A stretch of 64,000 nt of DNA, taken from contig JAGYVD010000009.1 in assembly GCA_021209875.1 (NCBI GenBank), forward strand, positions 2,852,001 through 2,916,000, given 5' to 3'. The DNA comes from Rosellinia necatrix. Taxonomy: Eukaryota > Ascomycota > Sordariomycetes > Xylariales > Xylariaceae. Below the pieces are notes generated by a model. It had not been told where the DNA came from, did no database searches, and saw only the letters and a list, made by a program, of their open reading frames with translations. Position numbers and translations under genes: made by a program. The number at the start of each line of letters is the position of its first letter. Position 1 is the first letter of the stretch. Below, one piece after another: positions 54,618 to 64,000 of the stretch.

Positions 54618-57600
54618 ATGGTCACGGGCGCGACATCTCCCATAGCCAGCCTAGATTTCACAATGACGGATAACCCAACAATAACAGAGCACGACTTCCG
54701 CTTTCCCAGGCGGCCCTTTGACTCGGCCACCAGCGCCGGAGAGACGGACGAGGAGAGGAGCCCCGGAGACCTGCGCCTCTGGGAGTTGGATCTGGACATG
54801 GCGACGACAGACGACGTCGCGCAGCACGGCGTGCTGAAGACCTCGCTGTTTCCTCACCTCGAGAGCGGCTTGGCTGACTCAAAGGGGACGGTCGATGACC
54901 TGCAAGCGCAGGATCCCTTGGCCATGCAGATATGGAAGTTTTTTAGCCGGACAAAACAAGCTCTTCCTAGACAGGAGCGGATTGAGAATCTGACATGGCG
55001 AATGATGCACCCAAATCTGGAGAGATGGCGGAAACAGCACGACCAGCAAGACCAGCATGACGAGCGCATCCCTGTGCATGGCGAATCCTGGCAACCCCCC
55101 GTTCCTACTAATCTAGCTGTTGCCGCCACCACCACGGCTGTCGCCGATTCTTCGTCCTCTGTTCGTCATAACAGCAATCATCCCGCAGCAGGCACCGCCA
55201 ATGCTCCCAGTGGTATCGCACAACTCAGAAAGGCGACGGATCAGAATGCATCGCTACCAGAGCCCATGCATCTAGACGACGACGTCTTGACCACCAACCT
55301 GGCACCGCCCACAAGCTCTGCACCGTCGCGCAAGGCCAGTAAACAAGAGACAGAGAAGTCGGCAGCCCGTGCCACGGCTGCTGCCATTCCCATCAAGTCT
55401 CGCAGGGCCTCTGGGCAGCGCTTCGTGCCCCAGTCCGTCCCGGTGACTCCTCATCAGGGGGCCGGGGACGAGTTTGGCTACGTAACCCGACACCATCGCA
55501 AAACCAGTATTGACGAACGACGGGTGAGTAGAGCCCTGTTTCAAGCGAACTTCTTCCGTATGACATTTGTAGTGGATGGCGACGACCCATATCCCACCCC
55601 TTTCTCCGCTTGGCTTTTGTGATGCGTTATCACCACGCCTAGAGATCGCTTCATAAACATCACACTAACTCTCTCTTAGGCCCGGAATTTGAAGCGTCCG
55701 GCGGATTTCTCTCCATACGTGTCCGCTCTCAGTAACGGTGGCGGTAGCGGTAATGAATTAGACGTCGACCCTGAGCTTCGCGACTACACTCTAGATATCC
55801 TTCATCAGCCAGGCCCTTCACATCTATCCTCTCAGCAACGTACCGCTCCGTTCGCCCTTGATCCTCTCGACACCTCGCAGAGGGAGAGCGATCCTACCCT
55901 TGCGCTCGCGGGGCCGTTCCAGCACGGTTTTTCGTTTCCCTCATCAACATCGCCCATGGTCGCCCAGCGGCCATGCTCTGACGTTCCCAGTCAGCATGGC
56001 GGGCATATCCATGGCGGCGACTATTACTCTCCTTCCGGATCTGCTTTCCCCTCGGCAGTATCAACACCATTTCCCATGGGCGACAACGAAGCCATGTACT
56101 TTAGCCCAATAGATGCGCACTCCCAGCTCCACCCGAATTTCGGCCAACACCCCGGTTCCCTTGCAGGCCAAATGGGTCAACAGTTCATATATGGTCTCAA
56201 TGGCAACTCAATGTTTACGCCAGCTAGTGCTGATGCTTTCGCGCTTGTGCATAATTATGGAATTGTAGATCCCAGCCAAATGCTTCAACATGACCACGCC
56301 CCTCGCTCTCCAGGGACCGGTATGATGGGCGAGGCCTTCGCATTGGGCGCCGACTCGGATAACGAAGAGGACGATGGTGGCGCATTTGCGGATCGCAACA
56401 TGAGCATCCACCAAGATATATCGCCCGGTGAGGACTCCGGAATGGATATGGGTAGTTCGAATCCACTAGGATGGGACGCGTCCTTGCCAGGTCAATTCAG
56501 TACACATGCTGCTCGCTACCCGGGCGGTCCGCCCCGGAAACAAGTCACCATTGGAGGCACAACAACAGACTACGTTGACACCGGCGACTGGGCTAGCCCA
56601 GGTGTCCCACGTTCGCAGTCGTTCCGTAACATGGCCGGCAAGCGTCAGAAGATTCCCCGGAACATATCATCTCCTATAGGCGGCCACAGCAACGCACTCG
56701 ACCGGCTAGCCCAATCCAACCCGAACTCCCCGCCGGCGGATGCGGCAGGCACTATGTCGGGCTACTCTTCTGTCGCTCCTAGCCGACCTAGCTCACCACT
56801 CGGCTCGAAGCATGGATCCGTGACCAAGCTACAGGGAGCCGGTGGAAATCAAGGCGATGGGAACAATCCAACTACGTGCACAAATTGCTACACACGGACC
56901 ACGCCCCTTTGGCGACGTGATCCCGAGGGACGGCCGCTATGCAATGCTTGTGGTTTGTTCTTGAAATTACACGGCGTTACGCGGCCGCTAAGTTTAAAGA
57001 CCGATGTCATCAAGAAGCGCAATCGCGGATCAGGTGCAACGTTGCCGGTCGGGGGCACCGGCAATCGATCTAAGAAGAGCGCCAGCGGCGCAGCCGGTAC
57101 CACATCGCGGCCAGCGTCGCGCAAGAATTCGACGCTTGCCATATGCGCCTCGACCACCACGGTACAAGCAACGACCCCTCCGTCCACAACCAGGGCCGGC
57201 AGCGTCAACAACGAAGACGACAGCCCAGCCAGTGGTGGAGGCTCTGGGGGTAACACCGCAGGTAGTACGCCAACCAGCTATGCAGGCTCAGCAACTGGTG
57301 CAGTCGGTGGCAAGGGTGTCGTTCCGATCGCGGCGGCCCCTCCCAAGAACACCCCTGGGCCTGGGGCGGCATCCCTGCCCCGTGCCATCACTGCCACCGG
57401 CTCATCAAAGCGACAGCGCCGGAGCAGCAAGAGCGCTGGCACAAACGAGCCAGTAGACGTCGACAGCCCTGAGAACTCCACCGGCTCCAATGACGCTCCT
57501 CGATCGCTAGGCTCATCTGGTGGATTCGTGCCCCTGCAATCCCCTGGAAACCTGGGTATGGGTAACAGTAACTTTAGTATGCCACAACGGCCTGTAATGG

Positions 57601-57704
57601 GTTCCGGCACGATGGGGCTACCCAACGGCCACCCTAATGGGACGATCCCCCCTAGCACCGGAAATGGACCTCAGGAATGGGAATGGCTCACCATGAGTCT
57701 ATAA
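54618..57704 (+). CDS. areA: AreA/NIT2 GATA-type nitrogen regulator
   Basis: Two exons, 54618-55523 and 55680-57704, with a 156-bp intron (GTGAGT donor, CTAACTCTCTCTTAG acceptor, phase 0), giving 976 residues, close to the size of Neurospora NIT2. The N-terminal AreA domain (DUF1752) is at about residues 98-130: [20 protein letters not shown] and [28 protein letters not shown] lies just after the intron. The single GATA zinc finger (about residues 702-726) is C-TN-C-x17-C-NA-C, from [20 protein letters not shown] to [18 protein letters not shown], followed by [13 protein letters not shown]. The protein ends with the hallmark EWEWLTMSL, the contact site for the co-repressor NmrA. AreA activates use of secondary nitrogen sources when ammonium and glutamine are low. 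The exact start could also be at MTDNPTI, 15 codons on. Confidence 0.95.
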
Positions 57705-59464
57705 GGGTGTGGAGGATAGAAGGGGGCCCCATAAGCGCCATACAGGACAGCAGACAATGGTGTCTCTTGGCAATTCATATCATACTCGCCGGAGCGGACA
57801 TAAGATCCACCCTGTAACCGAGATCCGTCACTACGTTTGGGCTGGAGGATTTGGTTCGGTACATATACGGATATGGTGATGATTTACGACAGCATCACAC
57901 ACGTTTCGGCGTTGCGGAGTCATATTTTGGCCTTCAGGCCTCCTAGCTCTCGGGAAATCGTTCCATTTTTATTTTGATACCACAAGTTTCTATGCATTTA
58001 CAGGCTTCTCGTTTTGTTGCAGTGTTTCTTTGTCCTACTGGCCACGACCCGTGTTAAACCAGGAGTTCTATCTACCTCTACAAACCACCCTGATGCATCA
58101 TTTGTCTTCGGAGGGAACGAATCGGAGACACCGACGATTCCCTGTCAATTTAAATCAATAGACCCGGAGTACACATTTGGGAGAATTCACCGGTTTTGAA
58201 TTTTTCGGCATATTGGCTGCGAGGAACAGAAACCGTTATGCATGTCAGGGGGGATTTGACCAATTTTTGCCTGGTATCTCCTTCGGCCCCCTAGAGTTTA
58301 TAAGGACGCGTTTATTATTCACAACGCCCCTTCGCCCGGCAATGCTTCCTACTCCGTTGTCGGTCCTCCCCCTGCATGTCATGGGGGTTCACTCACGAGT
58401 TAATGAAGCCGGAATCAAACAGGTCAATTTATACAAGCGAGGCGCTTACCTAATAGGAGAGGGGAGATGTTTGGCTCGGTATCTGACCTGAGAACTATGC
58501 GCGGATGCGATCGATCGATCCTATACCCACATCCTACCATCATGTATGAGCAAGCTACTGTTGATATCCCATGTCAAATATAAGACACCCTCTACAGCAT
58601 GTGTTGTTACTTAGTTCATCTTCTCATTTGATTTGTAGGATAGGCTTTCGGCATGGGAGAAACGGGGAGCGCGGCTCTTTTTTCCCTTTGCACTTTTTAA
58701 TTACACGGCTTCGGCCTATCTAAAACTCATTTTCACATCATGGTACCCTCAGAGGGCCGTTTGCACGCCGCCATGACCAGTGTTGTCGATGTTAAAGAAG
58801 GACGAGGTGGAGGACAGATGTTTTCGTATAGCGGAGCATGGGGAAATGGAAAGTCGGGCCGGATACTATTTACAAGGAGGGTGAAGGTGATGAAGAGATA
58901 GTCCACAAAATGTGATATACAGTAACTAGTGGGCTAGCCAGAAAGATAACCACAAGAAGTGAACAGAGAATCCCTCCCCAAGATACCAAATTATTGTCGT
59001 CTTCATATGATGGAGCTCATTTCATACTCTTAGTGTCTCCGAGGCTCAGACATAGTTATTCATGTCCTCTATTATATGGTTATGCCTCGCTTGGGCTGCT
59101 TTTTCACAGCACATTGATATCACGCTTGAAAGGGAAGGAGATAATCATGGGTTAGAACCGTTTGTTGGCTGATCACTATGATAGAAAAATAACAAGATTG
59201 ACCTCTTTGGACTTTCCAGCCACGACGTCTCACTTACACTGTTGGGGCTATAGCCAAAGGCATAAGCCAACAAGTACCAAAACGGAAACACTCATAAATT
59301 TCATCTAAGGAGATCTCACTACATATCTCAGCTGTATCGATAGTCGGACTATTATGGCTGTGGCGTACGTCGCGTTTCCAGCTCTTGCCTTCCAGCTCTT
59401 GCGCCTATACGCCGTGGCGATCCTGCGAATTTGCCTTGCCGCCGGCATCGGAACCGGAGTTATC

Positions 59465-59510
59465 TTATGACGTCTGTCCGTCCGTCTGTCTGTCTGTCTA
59501 TCTATTTGTC
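59465..59510. repeat. (GTCT/GTCC)n tetranucleotide run
   Basis: GTCTGTCC, GTCTGTCTGTCT and ATCTATTT units in succession. Confidence 0.75.
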
Positions 59511-61714
59511 CATCTCTCTACCTATCTCGAGAGCGTACCCCTCTCTGGGAAACGAAACGGCGGTTCGGCGACGCGAGAGACATGTTACCCGTCCCGCCGC
59601 ACCAATCCCGGCTTGCCCTGGCCCCTCGCGGGATCGACCATGTCTTGTCTTACGGCGCCGCCACCATCGACCCTGAGCCGTTCACGAAAAAAAGTGAGAC
59701 ATGTACCCCCGCGCCCGTCTTGAGCCACCCAGACGGGTCATCCCCGATGTAGAATAGACTACTGGATAGACGGGTCGATTGAATAGGTGTGACGGAACAC
59801 AAGAGAGTCGGGGTTGGTCATGTGAGAGGAAAAGTTTGAATTATAGACACGGAGAGCATAAGTGCATATGCCGCGGTGCTACGTAACACACGTCCCGGGT
59901 TCGATATCGTGACGGTTTTACGTTTTAATGCGTTTCGTGGGAAACTACAAAGTGTGTTTTAGCTCAATTTCGTCATCGTTATGACGATGGCGTATGGGTA
60001 TTGTCTCGAGTGAGTGAGCTCCCATCTGCCCATAAACCCCATCATCTCGTCTGATACCAGCTGGGGTGCCGACATCACAACACGCAATGTAATGTCGGAC
60101 TTCCCTCCGCGATGGATGGGACTATGTAGAGCTTCAACGATGTACATGCAGTTCCGCGAGAGCCATTCGGTGTGATAGAGCCGCTCAATCATGTTTCGCC
60201 ACGGCTTTTGGCCCACGCCGCCAAAAGGAAAAAAAAAAAAAAATCGAAATGTGTCAAGCTGGCAGCCCGAGTCTGCGAAAGCCGCTGGAACAACGCCGCC
60301 GCCTCGTCCCCGTTTGCCCCATATAAACGGCGATCTGATCTGGAGGCGGGCGGCTGGCTGACTTAGAAGAATGTGGGGGTACTGAAACACGCATGGGAAG
60401 GCCGGTTTCTATCTAGAACAAGCCAAAGAAGAGGGAGGAACATGAGGAGAGTAGGGAACATAATGAGAAGGGGCCAAAACTTGTGGCTACGTGAGGGGGG
60501 CAAGCCCTACGGATTGCGGCAAAGGCTGGATATTAGGTTCCCTTTACGTCGTTTAACATGCATTTTGAGACAATCTAACGAATGCTTGCTATATGTTGGG
60601 GGATATAAAACGGTCGGGGGTGAAAAGGCGAGAATATACCAAAATTGCTAAGCTATGCTTGAAAGACACTACTATCCTTCTAGATACCTGGGCGAGTGTG
60701 CACTTGCCATAAAACATCCTTCCTAGATACCTATACCGAGTTGATGAGCTAGCCGTGCGGTAATGATACGCGTATGGAACGCCATGGATACTTTGTTATG
60801 ACTTATTTGGGGAGAGAGCATCTATCATCGGACGTATATCAAGCGAAAAGGTGTAGAGCCAGCACACAAGACTTCAGCAGCCCGGTTGGCCTGACCATAT
60901 CGGAATACGTCGCACAATTTCCCCCGAATCGTTGGTCTTACCACTCATAACGAGGCATCTAGACCAGAAACCAACAAACTGCCAAATTGTGTAAGAGATT
61001 GCCAGAGATGGCGTGGGGGTCCGATTATCCTGCCCACCTTGCCGGACGCAGCCTGTGTAGATATAGATTAGGGGCTGGTCCTATCCCCAGATAATGCCAC
61101 AATTTGGCTCTGGTAGGAAAGAAAAAAAAAAAGAAGAGCTGTCGGCGTGTCTGTATTTACCGTGCTTTCATCTCGCTAACTCTTTCCTTCGCAGACGACC
61201 CAGCCGGGCGAGCATTGTCTGGCCTCTCAGAGAAACGGAGGCTCGGAGCGGCCCTGGTTCTATTGATTCCTCAACCCCTTAAACACACTAGAGTCAATCC
61301 TCTGCTCTTTATATACACTCGTAGAGATTCGCAGCTCAGTAATTACCAGCTAACACACTCGTGATCCCTATTTTCATGCTTGTGTCGTTAGAAATGCCGG
61401 TATAGGTCGTTCGAATGAATCGTCGTTGATTGCTCGATTTGAGTAGTCTGGGACTTGATCCTGATCACTAGCTAGCTAGCGGGCGTTGAGACAGCTTGCT
61501 CTCTGACACGTTATGAGTGAATCGTGTTACGCTAGGGTCGTCTATGATTTACAGAGCTAGACTAAGAAGAGCTCGACACAAGGTTAATAATTATTTACTC
61601 GTTGTGGAGGACTGGGTTGGGTAGTTAGGTCGGTGGTTGGGTCACTATTTACTCACTTAAGTACCAACGAGTGGGGTTATTATAATATAACGAGGTAAGT
61701 GACTATATTATAAG

Positions 61715-62005
61715 TTATAAGTGAGTAATTATAATATAAGTAGAGTGTTGTAAGTTGTAGGTAATGAAGCCGCTTTCGGCATTCGGTATCTGAGTAAATG
61801 ATAAATCTGCAGCTTCTGGGTCAGATGGGATGAATGTCCCATTCACGGAGAGAAAAGGGTCCAGTCCGTTATTGGGCAGGCGATGAGTCATGTTTATCGC
61901 GTGGAAAACAAACATCAGATAACTTAGGTAGAGAGCTGCAGAACAGACTCCTATTATGGGAATGGTTTGTTTGAAGCTGCCGTTCCTAGATTGTGTTTGA
62001 TACAT
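61715..62005 (-). CDS. Possible small membrane protein, unrecognised
   Basis: A 96-codon frame starts with ATG at 62005. After MYQTQSRNGSFKQT it has one hydrophobic segment (IPIIGVCSAALYLSYLMFVF), then a polar region with a glycosylation-type NGT (VNGTFIPSDPEAADL). I recognise no family. The composition is more protein-like than other frames in this gene-free region, but the 3' end runs into AT-rich repeat-like DNA, so it may be a gene remnant or chance. Confidence 0.22.
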   Translation of the reverse strand: MYQTQSRNGSFKQTIPIIGVCSAALYLSYLMFVFHAINMTHRLPNNGLDPFLSVNGTFIPSDPEAADLSFTQIPNAESGFITYNLQHSTYIIITHL

Positions 62006-62478
62006 GTGATAGTTAACTAGTCAGTCATCTGTTGCGATGCGTTAAGTAGGTGGTTACTTCCGGGGTTAGGCGGGCTAAAGGCAAACGGCCACTAACCAAA
62101 TATAGCAATAGGGCGGTAACAGGTAGATAGGTTATGTAGTGTACATAGTTGCCTGTGCAGTAGCCAGCCGCCTAGAAGTGTAACTAACTACCTACCGAGC
62201 CTACCCGCGTCGCCTGAGCACCCGGATCCCCCCGGCTCATTGGAACCATGCAATAGTCCGTTTAGCGGTCACGAACCGCGAAGGGTACGTGCATCTGACG
62301 ATTCGAGCTTGAGCACGCACGCTATTACCTCCAGATCCTCCCGAGGCCATGTGAAACAATAATACCAATACCTAGTAATCCCCCACAAACCTCAGGTGGC
62401 TGGTGAAGGAGAAGTTCAAGTATAAAGATCCCAACACCCCATTCCCCCTCTTGAACCCTGTAGTTTTATCTATTTATT

Positions 62479-62479
<1 letters not shown>

Positions 62480-62512
<33 letters not shown>
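62480..62512. repeat. (TATC)n microsatellite
   Basis: Eight ATCT units about 165 bp upstream of the CREG-like start codon, within its CT-rich leader. Confidence 0.85.
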
Positions 62513-62673
62513 GTCAGTCTGTCTGCCCGTCTTATCTACTCGTCCATCTGCCCGTCTGCTTAGCTAGCTACTAGGTAAAGGTATCTGGGTCGTATTCTCT
62601 TATCTCCCTCCGCGAATTTCCAGCCCGCCTACTCGCTCGCCCTTCTCATCTCGCCCGCGCGTATCCACCTACC

Positions 62674-63651
62674 ATGAAGTTCTCCGGCAGCCTCCCGATC
62701 GTCTCATTGGCCATCACGGCCGCCGAAGCCGGCACGCTGTCACCGCCCGAGCACATCTTCGACAACCCGCCGGCGGCCTCCCCCGCGGGCCGGCGCATCC
62801 CGACCTCGTACGAGTCGGCGGTGATGGGCCGGCGCATCCTGGGGCTGACGCCGCTGGGCAACATCGCCACCGTATTCCCGCCGGAGAACAACAGCAACAG
62901 CAACAGCAACAGCAACGACGACCACGGCGGCGATGGCGGCCGGTTCGGCGCGGAGGAGAACCGGCCCCCGGGCCTCGCCGGCATGCCGCACTCGCTGATG
63001 GAGTACGTGGCCGACTGCGAGGACAGCGGCAACCCGACCTTCCTGGCCATCAGCATCGAGACGACCTTCAAGAACATCCGCGACGGCTCCAACCTGAGCC
63101 TCGCGCAACAGTGGACGCCGCCCTACCCGCCCGACAAGCGCATCCGATCCTCCCCTTCCTCCTCCTCCTCCTCCTCCTCGCCATCCCTACTCTCGCGGCT
63201 GACAGGTTGGCTCGGCCTCACCAACCCGGTAGAAAACAACGAGGACGACAACGACAACGACAACGACGACGACTCCTCGCACCCCGTGGACCTAGTCCCC
63301 TACAGCGCCGCGAACCTGCCGCGCTTCAGCCTCCTCGGCCACCTCGAGAAGATCGAGCCCGACTCCCCGGCCGCCGCCGCGGCGCTGGCCGAGTGCTTCG
63401 TCCGCGCCCACCCGGACGCCCGGTACTGGCTCCCGGGGAACCGCATCCACGAGGCCGCCTTCGCCCGCCTCGTCGTCCGCCGCGTCTACTGGGTCGGCGG
63501 CTTCGGCGACCGCGCCTACATCGGCTGGATCCCCCTCGACGAGTGGCGCCGCGTCTCCCGCCGCGAGTGGCAGGCCGTCGCCCTGCCCGGCGAGAAGAAG
63601 GGCTGGGATGAGTGGAGCGTGAAGTCCCCGCCTACCGCTGCCGATCTATGA
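62674..63651 (+). CDS. Secreted CREG-like protein (PNP-oxidase-fold)
   Basis: An intronless gene of 325 residues with a CT-rich leader and a signal peptide (MKFSGSLPIVSLAITAAEA). The rest matches the pyridoxamine-5'-phosphate-oxidase-like fold of CREG-type secreted proteins (PF13883): IPTSYESAVMGRRILGLTPL, GLAGMPHSLMEYVADCEDSG, NPTFLAISIETTFKNI and SNLSLAQQWTPPYPPDKR, then LPRFSLLGHLEKI, HPDARYWLPG and RVYWVGGFGDRAYIGWIPLD. These proteins usually lack the residues for flavin catalysis. Animal CREG is a lysosomal/secreted glycoprotein. Three low-complexity inserts are present: a Ser/Asn run (residues 70-81), a Ser run (around 151-165), and a Asn/Asp run (around 185-200) fed by AC-rich triplets. 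The function in fungi is unknown. Confidence 0.88.
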   Translation: MKFSGSLPIVSLAITAAEAGTLSPPEHIFDNPPAASPAGRRIPTSYESAVMGRRILGLTPLGNIATVFPPENNSNSNSNSNDDHGGDGGRFGAEENRPPGLAGMPHSLMEYVADCEDSGNPTFLAISIETTFKNIRDGSNLSLAQQWTPPYPPDKRIRSSPSSSSSSSSPSLLSRLTGWLGLTNPVENNEDDNDNDNDDDSSHPVDLVPYSAANLPRFSLLGHLEKIEPDSPAAAAALAECFVRAHPDARYWLPGNRIHEAAFARLVVRRVYWVGGFGDRAYIGWIPLDEWRRVSRREWQAVALPGEKKGWDEWSVKSPPTAADL

Positions 63652-64000
63652 TATGATCAGGGGTCCCGTCTTTTAACCTCTTATATTCCGAAAAAAAAAA
63701 GTTTTTTCTTTTTTTTTTCTTCTTAAAGTGACCTTGCATTTTCGAATCTGGAGTAGCGTCCCCCCTTTATGCTTCGCGTGGTGTTTTTTTAAATCTGGGG
63801 TTTTACGATGCCAGGAATACACGTATGTATGATGAGCAAGCAAGCAACAATGGTAGAATACATGCGTGGATAGGTGGGTGGGATGATGATAATGGGCGAG
63901 CTTCGTGCGTACACCTAGGGTTAGGCGTGCTCTATATCTGCGATGCTGCGGCTGCATGTCGTCGTGGGTTTCTCTGCGTGATCTCGAGAACAACAGGAGA
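63652..64000. other. 3' flank of the CREG-like gene
   Basis: The flank holds an A10 run then T-rich DNA (63688-63722), likely part of the 3' UTR. No gene is supported up to the window edge. Confidence 0.4.

Larger units (their letters stand above)
57705..62673. other. Long gene-free region
   Basis: About 5 kb without a confident gene. The first part is the areA 3' region. It contains a CTGT/CCGT tetranucleotide run (59465-59510), an A15-type run (about 60228-60243), AT-rich DNA at 61675-61745 (TATAATATAACG words) and a (TATC)n run (62480-62512) before the CREG-like gene. One minus-strand frame (61715-62005) has a plausible membrane segment and is listed separately at low confidence. Confidence 0.5.

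Overview
The window looks like nuclear DNA of a filamentous ascomycete, probably a Sordariomycete. The clues are short introns (54-160 bp, GTRNGT donors, CTAAC-like branch sites), an AreA/NIT2 nitrogen regulator ending in the conserved WEWLTMSL tail, a Dbf2/Sid2 kinase, a mitochondrial-type fungal serine O-acetyltransferase, FAS1, WSC and CFEM-like surface proteins, and intergenic DNA full of TACCTA/TAGGTA motifs. No bacterial-type operon, CRISPR array, intact transposon or biosynthetic cluster was found.

Layout, left to right. 1-6.3 kb is gene-free, TA-rich DNA. 6.3-8.4 kb is a Pal1-type cell-morphology gene (+). 9.5-11.7 kb is a gene resembling RecA/Rad51-like proteins but with no recognisable Walker A (+). 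12.2-13.9 kb is a secreted two-FAS1 protein (-). 15.5-16.6 kb is a three-exon protein of a lineage-expanded fungal family (-). 17.4-19.0 kb is serine O-acetyltransferase (+). 20.7-21.9 kb is an SRA-YDG domain protein with an acidic 24-residue tandem repeat (+), lying between two gene-poor blocks. 23.2-23.95 kb is a frame-broken short-chain dehydrogenase pseudogene. 25.1-26.2 kb is a 3-hydroxyisobutyrate-dehydrogenase-family enzyme (+). 27.2 kb holds a degenerate-looking tRNA-Arg(CCU) (-). 28.6-29.1 kb holds an unresolved, probably decayed gene (-).

The right half has phosphopantothenate-cysteine ligase (30.6-32.0 kb, -), a monocarboxylate-type MFS transporter (34.0-35.4 kb, -), a Wbp11-type splicing factor (36.3-37.2 kb, -), the Dbf2/Sid2 NDR kinase (38.3-40.4 kb, +), a GPI-type CFEM-like wall protein (42.5-43.5 kb, +), a WSC-domain membrane sensor with a probable 1-base frameshift (44.0-46.6 kb, -), about 8 kb of gene-free DNA, the AreA/NIT2 GATA factor (54.6-57.7 kb, +), about 5 kb of gene-free DNA, and a secreted CREG/PNPOx-like protein (62.7-63.65 kb, +).

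The genes are individually transcribed, largely housekeeping or cell-surface functions and do not form one pathway. Three concern sulfur, nitrogen or cofactor metabolism (CysA-type SAT, AreA, PPCS), and several concern the cell surface, polarity or septation (Pal1, FAS1, Dbf2, CFEM-like, WSC). I see no convincing new multi-gene system. The items most worth a second look are the acidic-repeat SRA protein, the RecA-like protein lacking Walker A, the WSC frameshift, the SDR pseudogene, several alternative-splicing configurations, and the dispersed TACCTA/TAGGTA motif.
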